NCBI RefSeq assembly: GCF_003287935.1
Contig: NZ_CP030287.1
Span: forward strand, 6,031,022-6,095,021
DNA from: Streptomyces sp. ICC1
GTDB lineage: Bacteria > Actinomycetota > Actinomycetes > Streptomycetales > Streptomycetaceae
Reading direction: 5' to 3'
DNA length: 64,000 bases
Position 1 is the first letter of the stretch, and every line of letters starts with the position of its first letter. The notes under the pieces are model-generated. The model searched no databases. It worked only from the letters and a program-made list of their open reading frames with translations, and was not told the origin of the DNA. Below, in pieces: positions 8,474-15,908 of the stretch. The position numbers and the translations under genes were made by a program.

Positions 8474-8854
8474 ATGACGTCAGCGCCGCCCCGGTTCCCG
8501 CCGCATCCGATCCGGGGCGTACGGATACTGCATCAGAAGCAGAACTGCGCGCCGCATTTCGCCGAGATTGAGGTCGATTTCGAGCCCGCAGCTGAGGGCT
8601 TCGCCTTCGAGGTGGCTCAAGACCTGACGGTGGACTACGAACCCGCCGAGGCTGTGTCGCGCTTCTTCGCGGCTGCCGCTGTGGGGATCGAGGAGCAGCT
8701 GAGCTTGCCCGAGCACGGAGTCGTGATTGCCACTCGGGTGGTGCTGCGGCGCGCCCGCGCCGCGACGTTCGGCTCTCACGAACTGGCGTTCAAGATCGCT
8801 GGCTATCTTGCCGCCCGCAAGGCGTTGGAACGTACGGGGTGCCCCCGCCTCTGA
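8474..8854 (+). CDS. stand-alone EF-G domain-IV-like protein, 126 aa
   Basis: The ATG at 8474 is the first in-frame start; the ribosome site is weak (GCAGGGG). The C-terminal half reads ATRVVLRRARAATFGSHELA then FKIAGYLAARKALE, close to the domain-IV segment of elongation factor G (S-E-M-AFKIAG-x-A-x-K-A). The first half (HFAEIEVDFEPAAEGFAFE) supplies the beta strands. It has no GTPase domain. The short length and missing G domain exclude a translocase. It might bind the ribosome or RNA, which is inference. It stands alone between debris and the transposon region. Confidence 0.6.
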   Translation: MTSAPPRFPPHPIRGVRILHQKQNCAPHFAEIEVDFEPAAEGFAFEVAQDLTVDYEPAEAVSRFFAAAAVGIEEQLSLPEHGVVIATRVVLRRARAATFGSHELAFKIAGYLAARKALERTGCPRL

Positions 8855-8963
8855 GTGCTGCCCTCACGACGGGGTAGCGGAATCCGCACACTCAGCCGAA
8901 CTTCGAGTGACACCAAGCGTGCTGTCCCGGGCGAAGTGACAAGCAGTATGCCGAGTTGGTGAA

Positions 8964-9012
8964 ACCTGCCGTGCTTCGAGCAGGTGAAACCCAGGTCGCT
9001 ACCGACCTGGGT
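8964..9012. terminator. two consecutive stem-loops, each preceded by GGTGAAAC
   Basis: ACCTGC (8964-8969) pairs with GCAGGT (8980-8985), and ACCCAGGTCG (8989-8998) pairs perfectly with CGACCTGGGT (9003-9012) around a 4-nt loop. Each hairpin starts after GGTGAAAC. They could terminate transcription from 8854 or mark the outer border of the transposon-like region. Confidence 0.45.
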
Positions 9013-9138
9013 GACAGCTTTCATGCTTCGGCACATGTGTGACTGAGTATCTCAGTTGGCGAAGGGGCGCTTGAGTTGGCGGGCAGAGCGGTCGTCCTTC
9101 CCCCTGCCGAGGTGAAGGCGTTGTCCTGTCGCACTGAG

Positions 9139-9183
9139 GCTGTCGGATTCTCAGTGCTTCTCGTTTGAGCTGTCGGATTCTCA
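9139..9183 (+). repeat. direct repeat of GCTGTCGGATTCTCA at 30-bp spacing
   Basis: Identical 15-bp copies at 9139-9153 and 9169-9183, followed by GTGC and CTGC. They lie upstream of the TnsA-like gene. Spaced direct repeats near an end are how Tn7-type transposases bind, so these may be transposase sites. Confidence 0.5.
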
Positions 9184-9305
9184 CTGCACCAAGTGGTGAG
9201 CGGCGGCGTTTGCCCCGTACGTGGGGTTTGATCTCATTTCTCTGGTCCGGTTCTCGCTGTACCTGTCACGGTCGTTTCGGCAGGTACGCGGAGCCGGGGG
9301 TGGCG

Positions 9306-9806
9306 ATGGATCTGGGTCTGGTCGATGTCGAGTGGGCTGAGGGTGAGGGCAGTGGGCTGCGGAAGTCCATGCTGGAGGCGGCATCGCGGGTTCCGTTCGA
9401 GTCGGTGCTCCCGGTGCGGCGGTTCACGTCGTACCGCGGGCAGCGGCACTTCACGGGCTGGTACTGGGCGGCGACGACGGAGTCGCTGGTGGGGTTCGAG
9501 TCGTGGCTGGAGCGGGACCGGGCCATGCTCCTCGATCACGACCGGAGGGTGGTGGGGCTGGCCTCGCAGCCGTTCCGGGTGACATGGCCGGGGGCGACGC
9601 GCCGGATCTCGCATACGCCGGACTACTTCGCACGGCTGGAGGACGGCTCGGGCCTGGTCGTCGATGTCCGGCCGGCGGACCGGGTCGGCCCGGAGGACGC
9701 GGTGAAGTTCTCGGCGACCGAGGCGATGTGCCGGGAGATGGGCTGCTGGTCCTACGCGCTGGTGCACGAGCCTGATGAGGTGACCCCTGGGGTGTGGACA
9801 CTCTGA
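9306..9806 (+). CDS. TnsA-like transposase endonuclease subunit, 166 aa
   Basis: Start at ATG 9306 (GTG 9300 is an in-frame alternative). The family signature is present: VGFESWLERDRAMLLDHD (active-site Glu), then VVGLASQPF, then ISHTPDYFARLEDGSG (Asp) and LVVDVRPADRV. This is the PD-(D/E)XK nuclease core of TnsA N-domains, which cut the 5' ends of a Tn7-like transposon. The usual Lys is replaced by Arg in VVDVRP, common in the Streptomyces branch. It lacks the C-terminal winged-helix domain of E. coli TnsA (273 aa). The partner gene 3 bp downstream is an IS3-type OrfA rather than TnsB. Confidence 0.75.
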   Translation: MDLGLVDVEWAEGEGSGLRKSMLEAASRVPFESVLPVRRFTSYRGQRHFTGWYWAATTESLVGFESWLERDRAMLLDHDRRVVGLASQPFRVTWPGATRRISHTPDYFARLEDGSGLVVDVRPADRVGPEDAVKFSATEAMCREMGCWSYALVHEPDEVTPGVWTL

Positions 9807-9808
9807 CA

Positions 9809-10101
9809 ATGGATCTTGTGGGTCCGAGGAAGGGTGTCCTGGTGGGACGTAGGTCTCCGTATCCGGAGGAGTTCAGGAACGACGCGGTCGCGTTGTGGCG
9901 TGCGGCCGTTGGCCGGCGTACGTACTCGGCGGTCGCGGCGGATGTCGGGGTGACCGGCGAGACGCTGCGGAGCTGGGTGCGGCAGGCCGACGAGCAGGCC
10001 GGCCGCGGGCCCGCCCTTGGCGGCGAGGCGGCCGAAGGCCGGGATGAGGAGCTGGTTCGGCTGCGGGCGGAGCTCGGCCGGCTGCGCAAGGCCGAGAAGG
10101 A
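9809..10101 (+). CDS. IS3-type transposase OrfA, cut short by adapter sequence
   Basis: It starts at ATG 9809, 3 nt after the TnsA-like stop. Residues about 15-70 are an HTH_Tnp_1 domain (SPYPEEFRNDAVALWRAA, then YSAVAADVGVTGETLRSWVR), followed by a leucine-zipper-like coil (EELVRLRAELGRLRKAEK). IS3 OrfA proteins bind the transposon ends and fuse to the DDE OrfB by frameshifting. Here the text leaves the family after RKAEK and enters the artificial sequence at 10102, which supplies the stop near 10117. The true C-terminus and any OrfB are missing from the assembly. Confidence 0.75.
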
Positions 10102-10134
10102 TCGTGGGCAGCGTTAGATGTGTATAAGGGACAT
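10102..10134 (+). other. sequencing-adapter scar (Nextera Read-1 / Tn5 mosaic end)
   Basis: 10116-10134 matches the 19-nt Tn5 mosaic end AGATGTGTATAAGAGACAG at 17 of 19 positions, and 10102-10115 matches the adjoining adapter tail TCGTCGGCAGCGTC at 12 of 14. The order and spacing are exactly those of the adapter. It truncates a gene on each side and is the likely site of a false join. Confidence 0.9.
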
Positions 10135-10866
10135 GCCCAGGGCGACGACCGGGGGGTGGACCGGGGAGACGGCCATGATCTGGGACGGGGAGCCGAGGAT
10201 CGCGGGCTTGCCCGGGGAGGGGAGGAGCAGGACCTGGTCGGCGTACTGAACCACCCGCTCCAGGCGGTGCTCCGCCATCAGGACCGTGGTGCCCAGGTCG
10301 TGGACCAGGCGTTGGAGGACCGCCAGGACCTCCTCCGCCGCCGCCGGGTCCAGTGCCGACGTCGGCTCGTCCAGGACCAGGACCCGGGGGTGCGGTGTCA
10401 GGACCGAGCCGATCGCGACCCGCTGCTGCTGGCCGCCCGAGAGGGTGGCGATGGGGCGGTCGCGGAGTTCGTTCAGGCCCAGCAGGTCCAGGGTCTCCTC
10501 GACCCGGCGGCGCATGACCGCCGCCGGCAGGCCCAGCGATTCCATGCCGTAGGCGAGCTCGTCCTCCACCACGTCCGTCACGAAGTGCGCCCGCGGGTCC
10601 TGGCCGACCGTGCCGACCACGTCCGCGAGCTCGCGCGGCCGGTGCGTACGGGTGTCACGGCCCGCGACCGTGACCCGGCCCCGCAGCCGCCCGCCCGTGA
10701 AGTGCGGGACCAGGCCCGACACCGCCCCGAGGAGGGTGGACTTGCCGACGCCCGACGGCCCGACCAGGAGGGTCAGCTCACCCTCCGGGAGGGTGAAGTC
10801 CGCGTCCACGAGGGAAGGCGCGGGCGCGCCCTCGTACGTCACCGACACCTCGTCGAAACGGATCAC
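10135..10866 (-). CDS. ECF-type ABC transporter ATPase (CbiO/EcfA-like), C-terminus missing
   Basis: GTG start at 10866 overlaps the stop of the permease gene (GTGA). One complete ABC domain is present: Walker A GPSGVGKST, Q-loop VGQDPRAHFV, signature LSGGQQQRVAIG, Walker B VLVLDEPTSALD and H-loop LMAEHRLE. Reading continues to HPPVVALG and then runs into adapter-derived residues MSLIHI and a stop. Streptomyces relatives often carry two ABC domains in one chain, so a large part may be lost. With the CbiQ-like permease it would power vitamin uptake at the inner membrane; the riboswitch points to a cobamide. Confidence 0.85.
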
Positions 10867-12341
10867 TTTGATGCTTCCTTTGGTGGTGCTGCGGGTGGTG
10901 CCGGTGCCACGAAGGCGGGGAGCAGGCCGATCAGGACCGCCGCGGCCGGCCAGAGCGGGAGGCCGGGGGCGACGAGCGGGACGACACCCGGCCGCAGCCC
11001 CTCCGGGTCCAGGGACGCGGCCCGGATCAGCAGCGCCGCGACCGCCGCGCCCGACCCGGCGACGAGCCAGGCCCGCGCCCCCCACCGGTCGGGCCGGTAC
11101 CGGGTCCGCAGGGAGCGGCGCCCGCCGAGGCGGAGGCCCGCGAGGGCCAGGGCGAGGCCGATGAGGAGGACCGGCAGGCCGTACGCGGCGCCCTCCGCGG
11201 CCAGCAGCCCGTACGTGCCCGCGCACATGCCGAGGAGGCCGCCGAGGGTGAGGACGTTGGTGGTGTGGCGGACGGCGGCCGGCACCCGCGCCGTGCGGCC
11301 GTAGCCGCGGGCGTCCATGGAGGCGGCGATGGCGACGGAGCGTTCCAGCGCGCCCTCCAGGACCGGCAGGCCGATCTGGAGGACGGCCCGGACCCCGCCG
11401 GTGGGGCGTCCGCGCAGGCGGCGGGCGGTGCGCAGGCGCACGACGTCCGCGACCATGTTCGGCGCGAACGTCATCGCGACGACCACGGCGACCCCGACCT
11501 CGTACAGGGCGGCGGGCAGCGACTTCAGCAGCCGCGCCGGGTTGGCGAGGGCATTGGCGGCGCCGACGCAGATCAGGAGCGTGGCCAGCTTCATGCCGTC
11601 GTAGAAGGCGAAGACCAGCTGCTCGGCGGTGACGCGGCCGCCGATCCGGATGCCCTGGGCCCAGGCGGGCAGCGGGACCTCGGGGAGGGTGAAGAGGGTG
11701 TGCGCGCCGGGGATGGGGGAGCCGAGCAGCATGGAGAACAGGAGGCGCAGGCCGATGACGAAGAGGCCGAGCTTGACGAAGGCGCCGTAGGAACGGGCCC
11801 AGGGGGCGTCGGTGCGGCGCGCGGCGACGACGTACCCGGCGACACTGATGATCAGCCCGAGGAGCAGCGGGTTGGTGGTGCGGGAGGCGGCGGTGGCGAG
11901 CCCGAGGGCCCAGATCCACCAGGCACCCGCGTGCAGGGCGTTGGCACGCGTGGACTCGGGGGCCTGCCAGGGCCTGCCCCCCTTCTTGTACGTCGGCACG
12001 CGCGGGCCCCCGGTTGCCCGCTCGGTGGCCTCCGGCCCGGTCGGGGCCGGGACGTCGCGTGCGGCTCCGTGGTGGGTGCGGGTGGTGCGTGCCGCGCCGT
12101 GTTCGGTGCGCCCGGCCTGCGGCCGGGCCGGGTTCCCACCCGCACCACCCGTGCGGGTGGCCCTGGTGGGCGGCCGGGAGTCGTCGGCGTCCGCCCCGCC
12201 GTTTCCGGCCCCCGCGGGCCCGGAGCCGGGGATCCCCGCGTCAGGCATCCCCGCGTCAGGCATCCCCGCGTCGGGGATCCCCGCGTCGGGCCGGGGAGAG
12301 CCGGCCGGCTCCGGCCGGTCTTCGGCGGGGTCCGGGGTCAT
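10863..12341 (-). CDS. ECF-type transporter transmembrane protein (CbiQ/EcfT-like), 492 aa
   Basis: The start at 12341 overlaps the previous stop (ATGA). The first 130 residues are hydrophilic and Pro/Gly/Ala-rich with PDAG[I/M] repeats, unusual for EcfT. The remainder has about six membrane helices and the coupling motif ASMDARGYGR (EcfT A-x-x-x-RG) at roughly residue 340, which docks on the ATPases. It forms the energy-coupling membrane core. No S-component is seen in the window; the substrate could be delivered by the two anchored proteins upstream, or an S-component may be encoded elsewhere. The membrane fold is clear, the substrate is inferred. Confidence 0.85.
   Translation of the reverse strand: MTPDPAEDRPEPAGSPRPDAGIPDAGMPDAGMPDAGIPGSGPAGAGNGGADADDSRPPTRATRTGGAGGNPARPQAGRTEHGAARTTRTHHGAARDVPAPTGPEATERATGGPRVPTYKKGGRPWQAPESTRANALHAGAWWIWALGLATAASRTTNPLLLGLIISVAGYVVAARRTDAPWARSYGAFVKLGLFVIGLRLLFSMLLGSPIPGAHTLFTLPEVPLPAWAQGIRIGGRVTAEQLVFAFYDGMKLATLLICVGAANALANPARLLKSLPAALYEVGVAVVVAMTFAPNMVADVVRLRTARRLRGRPTGGVRAVLQIGLPVLEGALERSVAIAASMDARGYGRTARVPAAVRHTTNVLTLGGLLGMCAGTYGLLAAEGAAYGLPVLLIGLALALAGLRLGGRRSLRTRYRPDRWGARAWLVAGSGAAVAALLIRAASLDPEGLRPGVVPLVAPGLPLWPAAAVLIGLLPAFVAPAPPAAPPKEASK
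12230..12300. repeat. 15-bp tandem repeat encoding PDAGI/PDAGM
   Basis: Four imperfect copies of the unit ATCCCCGCGTCGGGG / CATCCCCGCGTCAGG encode PDAGIPDAGMPDAGMPDAGI in the N-terminal extension of the permease. The unit is a multiple of three, so changes in copy number keep the frame. Confidence 0.7.
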
Positions 12342-13003
12342 CGGGTCCGGCGGCGGCGGGACTGCCAGACGGCGGCCGCGCCCAGGGCGGCCACCGCCGC
12401 GATGCCCGCGAGGAGGCCCGCCGACGGGCCGCCGCCGGAGTCGCCGGAGCCACCCGCGTCGCCGGATTTCGCCGGGGCGGGGGCGGTGTCCGCGACCGGC
12501 TCGCCGCAGCCCTGCTTCGGGTAGCCCGAGACCGCGCACAGCAGCGCCGCGCTGTTGTAGCGCAGCGGCTTCGCCACCTCCGCCAGTGCCTCGGCCGCCG
12601 TGGCGTCCGGGCCGACCTGCGCGCACGCCGTCCGCGGAGCGTCCTGCGGCGGGGTGTCGCCCGCCTGGGCCTCCGCGGCCGTGCCGAAGTCGATGACCAG
12701 GGCGATCCGCTTCTTGCCCGCCACCGGGGCGGTGCCCGCGCAGACGGCCGCGAAATCGGCGTCCGCGCGCGGCGGGGCGGCCTGGTCGGCCGCGTCCTTG
12801 CTCACCACGTAGTGGAAGCCCTGCACGGAGCCGTCCGCCGGGCGTGCCGACGAGGGGCCCTGGGTGGCGTACGCCCACGTTCCGCCCGCGCCGTCCCAGA
12901 ACGACCAGTAGCGGTAGGTCGAGGCCAGGGCGGGGGACGCGGCCAGCAGGGTCAGGACGATGCCGACGACGAGCGAGGGCAGGGTCAGGCGGCTGCCGCG
13001 CAT
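12338..13003 (-). CDS. secreted, C-terminally anchored protein of the cobalamin-riboswitch operon, 221 aa
   Basis: ATG at 13003 overlaps the preceding stop (TGATG). A signal peptide (LPSLVVGIVLTLLAASPALA) precedes a domain beginning STYRYWSFWDGAGGTWAYAT. Four Cys occur in AAVCAG, RTACAQ, LLCAV and KQGCGE. The C-terminus is a linker, a membrane segment (AGLLAGIAAVAALGAAAVW) and a basic tail (QSRRRRTR), so the protein faces outward. The family is not recognised; its position between the cobalamin-binding-like protein and the ECF permease suggests a ligand-binding or handing-over role, which is inference. Confidence 0.7.
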   Translation of the reverse strand: MRGSRLTLPSLVVGIVLTLLAASPALASTYRYWSFWDGAGGTWAYATQGPSSARPADGSVQGFHYVVSKDAADQAAPPRADADFAAVCAGTAPVAGKKRIALVIDFGTAAEAQAGDTPPQDAPRTACAQVGPDATAAEALAEVAKPLRYNSAALLCAVSGYPKQGCGEPVADTAPAPAKSGDAGGSGDSGGGPSAGLLAGIAAVAALGAAAVWQSRRRRTR

Positions 13004-14250
13004 CAGAGCTGGTTCCGCTTCCGGCGGCCGCTCAGCACGATGCCGACGCCCATGCCGGCCGCCGCACCCGCGAGGACCATCCACCAGACGTTGCTGCCGC
13101 CGGAGTCCTTCTCGTCTTCCTTCTCTTCCTTCTTGCCCGCCGCCTGCTCCGGCGCCGGGCCCGTGGCGTTCAGTGCCGCGACCAGGTCGGTGCCGCCGAA
13201 GGACTTCGGGTCGGTGCCCGTCGCGTGCGCGGCCAGGACCAGGGTGGCGAGGCCGGCCGGGTTGCCCTTGGCCCACTCGGCCGAGTTGCCCTTCAGCCAC
13301 TCCAGCGCGCCCGCCGCCGACTGCTTGTGCCCGGCCGCGGCCAGGGCGATCACCGCGTCGGCGGTGTTGCCGGTGTCCGCGGTCGACTGGTCGGCACCGG
13401 GGGTGAGGGCGGTGAGGTGGCCGTCCTTCTTCAGGACCTCCGCCAGGTAACCGGCGCCGCCCCGGGCCGCCGCCGCCGCGTCACCGGCGGTCGCCGGGCA
13501 GGTCAGCGGGGCCGCGGGGGTGTCCGTGGCGGAAGGGGTGACGACCGGGCCCGTGCCGAGTCCGGCCAGGACGGCGGCGGCCGTCGCGTCGGCGCTGGCG
13601 GACAGCTTGCCGCCGGCCGGCTGGAACGCGAAGGCGCCCCGGTCGGCGGCCGGCTCGGCCGAGCAGCCCAGCTGGAAGGTGAGGAGGGCCTCGTACGGAG
13701 ACTTGCCCGCCTTCGACTTGACCTCGGCCGGCTTCTCGCCGGCCGCCTCCAGGGCCCGGATCACGAGGGCGGTCGAGTTGGAGTCCGTACCGCCGTCCAT
13801 GGGGCCGCCGGGGTTGCTGCTCCAGCCGCCGTCCTCGTTCTGGACGGACTTCAGCCAGCCGACCGTCTTCTTCACCGTGTCGGTGTGGCCGCCGACCGCG
13901 GCCAGTGCCTGCACGGCGACCGAGGCGGCGTTGGAGTCGATGAACGCCGAGGCGTCGCAGGCCTTGGCGGTGTCGGGGCGGAAGGCGGGGAAGGAGCCGT
14001 CGGCGCACTGCTGGCCGACGAGCCAGTCGACGGCCTGCGCGGAGGGCTTGAGACCGGCCGTGTGCTGCGCGAGGAGCGCGAACGACTGGCGCCACACCCC
14101 GTCGTACGTCGGGTCGTTCTTGCCGAAGAGGCCGGAGGGGATGGCGGGCACCGGCGAGGGCGTGGCGACGTCGGCGAATGCCGCGGGGGCGGCGGCCACG
14201 CAGAGCACGGCGGAGGCGGCGAGCGCGGCGGCGCTGCGGCGGACGTTCAT
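13003..14250 (-). CDS. anchored transcobalamin-like (alpha/alpha-barrel repeat) protein, 415 aa
   Basis: A signal peptide (SAAALAASAVLCVAAAPAAFA) is followed by prenyltransferase/squalene-oxidase-type repeats: VDWLVGQQCADGSFP, then VGWLKSVQNEDGGWSSN and SNSTALVIRALEAAGE, then GNTADAVIALAAAG with LEWLKGNSAEWA. These build an alpha6/alpha6 barrel as in intrinsic factor and transcobalamin. The C-terminus has a charged linker, a membrane helix (WWMVLAGAAAGMGVGIVL) and RRKRNQL. It is the first gene after a cobalamin riboswitch, which supports cobamide capture at the cell surface rather than a terpene-cyclase role. No DXDD or catalytic Asp motif is seen. Confidence 0.8.
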   Translation of the reverse strand: MNVRRSAAALAASAVLCVAAAPAAFADVATPSPVPAIPSGLFGKNDPTYDGVWRQSFALLAQHTAGLKPSAQAVDWLVGQQCADGSFPAFRPDTAKACDASAFIDSNAASVAVQALAAVGGHTDTVKKTVGWLKSVQNEDGGWSSNPGGPMDGGTDSNSTALVIRALEAAGEKPAEVKSKAGKSPYEALLTFQLGCSAEPAADRGAFAFQPAGGKLSASADATAAAVLAGLGTGPVVTPSATDTPAAPLTCPATAGDAAAAARGGAGYLAEVLKKDGHLTALTPGADQSTADTGNTADAVIALAAAGHKQSAAGALEWLKGNSAEWAKGNPAGLATLVLAAHATGTDPKSFGGTDLVAALNATGPAPEQAAGKKEEKEDEKDSGGSNVWWMVLAGAAAGMGVGIVLSGRRKRNQL

Positions 14251-14289
14251 GGCGGGGCGGGTGCCTCTCGTGCTGGGGACCCGGAGACA

Positions 14290-14500
14290 GGCAGCACAGC
14301 GGGGGCTGGCACCGGGCTCCGGCTCCGTTTACCTCGACGGTGCCGGCCGCCGGAAGGCCCGGCGGCACGAGCCGCGCACCTCCGGTACGGGGCAGTCCGG
14401 CTCCCCGCCCCGGCGGTGCCGGGGGAGGGTCACGGTTGCGGGTCAGCGCCGGAATTGCACCGGCTTCCCCCCGTACGGAAGTGTGGACGACGCCCGTACT
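14290..14500 (-). ncRNA. cobalamin (adenosylcobalamin-type) riboswitch
   Basis: On the minus strand the conserved core GGGGAAGCCGGTGCAATTCC is followed by GGCGCTGACCCGCAACCGT at 14430-14470, matching the cobalamin riboswitch consensus (GG-AA-CCGGTG-AA-TCCGG-C-G-CCCGC-ACTGT). The element continues through GC-rich arms to a GCCAGC...CTGCC segment near 14290, 40 nt before the coding start at 14250. It should repress the transcobalamin-like/ECF operon when cobalamin is plentiful. Outer ends are approximate. Confidence 0.88.
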
Positions 14501-14549
14501 CTACCGGCCCGTAGCCCGCGGGCCTGGTGGCGCCGCCTGGCAGAGCCCC

Positions 14550-15629
14550 TTACAGGGCGCGGTAGGAGACCGGGGCGCTGCCCGGCACCGCCTCCGCGCG
14601 GCCCTGCTTCACGAGCCTGCGCAGGTGGGCTTCCGCTTCCGAGACGGCGATGTTGCGGGAGCCGTACGGGATCTGCTCCCAGGGCCGGTTCCACTCCATC
14701 CGCTCGGCCAGCCCCCACGGGGTCAGCGGCTCGGCGAGCAGCTCCCACAGCCCGGTCAGCCGATCCTCGTGGTGGTCCAGGAGTTCCCGCACGCGGCCCT
14801 GCGCGTCGGTGAAGGCGTACTGGTGGGCCGGGAGCACCTCGGCCGGCTGGAGGCGGCCGATGCGTTCGAGGGAGTCGAGGTAGTCGCCGAGGGGGTCGGT
14901 GGCCCGCTCGGAGGAGGGGTCCTCGTAGAGGCCGATGTGCGGGGAGATCCCGGGCAGCAGGTGGTCGCCGGAGAAGAGGCGGCCGTTGCCGGGCAGGTTC
15001 GCCGGGTGCTTCTCCTCCAGGTGCAGGCAGACGTGGCCGGGGGTGTGCCCCGGGGTCCAGATGGCCCGCAGCCGGCGGCCGGCCAGCGGCAGCAGCTCGC
15101 CGGGGACGATCTCCCGGTCGGGGACGGCGGCCGACAGCCCGGGCAGGGTGTGCGTGCGGCCGCTCGCGCGGGCGGCGCGCAGCGGGGCGATGTGCTCCTC
15201 GGGGGCTCCGGCGGTGGCCAGCTTCTCGCTCATGTAGTCGAACCAGACGCCGGGTTCGGAGGACCGGGTCCGCACGACGATCTCGGTGTCGGCGGCGTGC
15301 ATGGCGATCCAGGCGCCGGAGGCCTCGCGGACCTGGCCGGACAGGCCGTGGTGGTCGGGGTGGTGGTGGGTGATGACCACGCCGTGGACGTCCGCGACGG
15401 CGATGGACAGGGCGCCGAGGCCGGCGACGAGGGTGTCCCAGGACTCGGGGTCGTCCCAGCCGGTGTCGATGAGGACCGGGCCGCGGTCGGTGTCGAGGAC
15501 GTGGACGAGGGTGTGGCCGAGCGGGTTGTCGGGGATGGGCACCTTGACGGCCCACACGCCGCCGCCGTGGTCGGTGACGTGGGGGCCGTCGACGCGGGGC
15601 GCGTCGGCCTGTGCCGTGTCCTCTGCCAT
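14550..15629 (-). CDS. MBL-fold metallohydrolase, 359 aa
   Basis: The ATG at 15629 has GGAG 8 nt upstream; the longer in-frame extension runs through tandem repeats and is rejected. The zinc-binding signature THHHPDHHG (H-x-H-x-D-H) lies at about residue 86, with later ligands in TPGHTPGH, FSGDHLL and LPAHQY. This is the glyoxalase-II-like MBL family with a C-terminal winged-helix-like domain (GLAERMEWNRPW, then AEAHLRRLVKQGRAE), the LACTB2-type layout. The substrate is unknown; it could hydrolyse a thioester or a lactone. It is divergent from the aldehyde dehydrogenase gene. Confidence 0.85.
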   Translation of the reverse strand: MAEDTAQADAPRVDGPHVTDHGGGVWAVKVPIPDNPLGHTLVHVLDTDRGPVLIDTGWDDPESWDTLVAGLGALSIAVADVHGVVITHHHPDHHGLSGQVREASGAWIAMHAADTEIVVRTRSSEPGVWFDYMSEKLATAGAPEEHIAPLRAARASGRTHTLPGLSAAVPDREIVPGELLPLAGRRLRAIWTPGHTPGHVCLHLEEKHPANLPGNGRLFSGDHLLPGISPHIGLYEDPSSERATDPLGDYLDSLERIGRLQPAEVLPAHQYAFTDAQGRVRELLDHHEDRLTGLWELLAEPLTPWGLAERMEWNRPWEQIPYGSRNIAVSEAEAHLRRLVKQGRAEAVPGSAPVSYRAL

Positions 15630-15644
15630 GAAGGGCTCCACTCT

Positions 15645-15758
15645 CACGAGGCCGTGCCGAGGAGGCCGTGCCAACGAGGCCGTGCCGACAGGTCCGTGCC
15701 GACTGGGCCGTGCCAACGGGGCCGTGCCGACAAGACCGTGCCAACGAGAACGTGTTGC
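15645..15758. repeat. eight 14-bp tandem repeats (core CCGTGCC)
   Basis: The core CCGTGCC recurs at 15652, 15666, 15680, 15694, 15708, 15722 and 15736, exactly every 14 bp, with a degenerate eighth unit at 15750. The array occupies the 5' leader of the MBL-fold gene on the minus strand and the divergent promoter region. Confidence 0.85.
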
Positions 15759-15860
15759 AATGGTCGCCCAAGTCGACCACCTTCAGGGCTTCCTGACTAG
15801 TCGTTCGATCTTCGGAGTGTCGAACCACGCGGTTCGGTCAGGGCCGTGGACTCCTAGAAC

Positions 15861-15879
15861 TAGAACTGGTATCAGTTCT
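15861..15879. promoter_or_regulatory. operator candidate before the aldehyde dehydrogenase gene
   Basis: AGAACTG-GTAT-CAGTTCT (15862-15879) is a perfect 7-bp-arm palindrome 30 bp before the ATG. The overlapping TAGAACTGGTATCA (15861-15874) differs by one base from the KstR-type consensus TnnAACnnGTTnnA, and a KstR-like regulator is encoded 2.6 kb away. Regulation by that protein is inference. Confidence 0.5.
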
Positions 15880-15908
15880 GGAACGCCAAGCCGCAGGAGG
15901 CATCAGCC

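Noticed and set aside
13003..14250. Squalene/terpene cyclase
   Set aside because: The barrel repeats are present but no DXDD motif; a signal peptide, a membrane anchor and the cobalamin riboswitch fit a surface binder better.
15645..15758. CRISPR array
   Set aside because: Units are 14 bp with no spacers, and no cas genes are present in the window.
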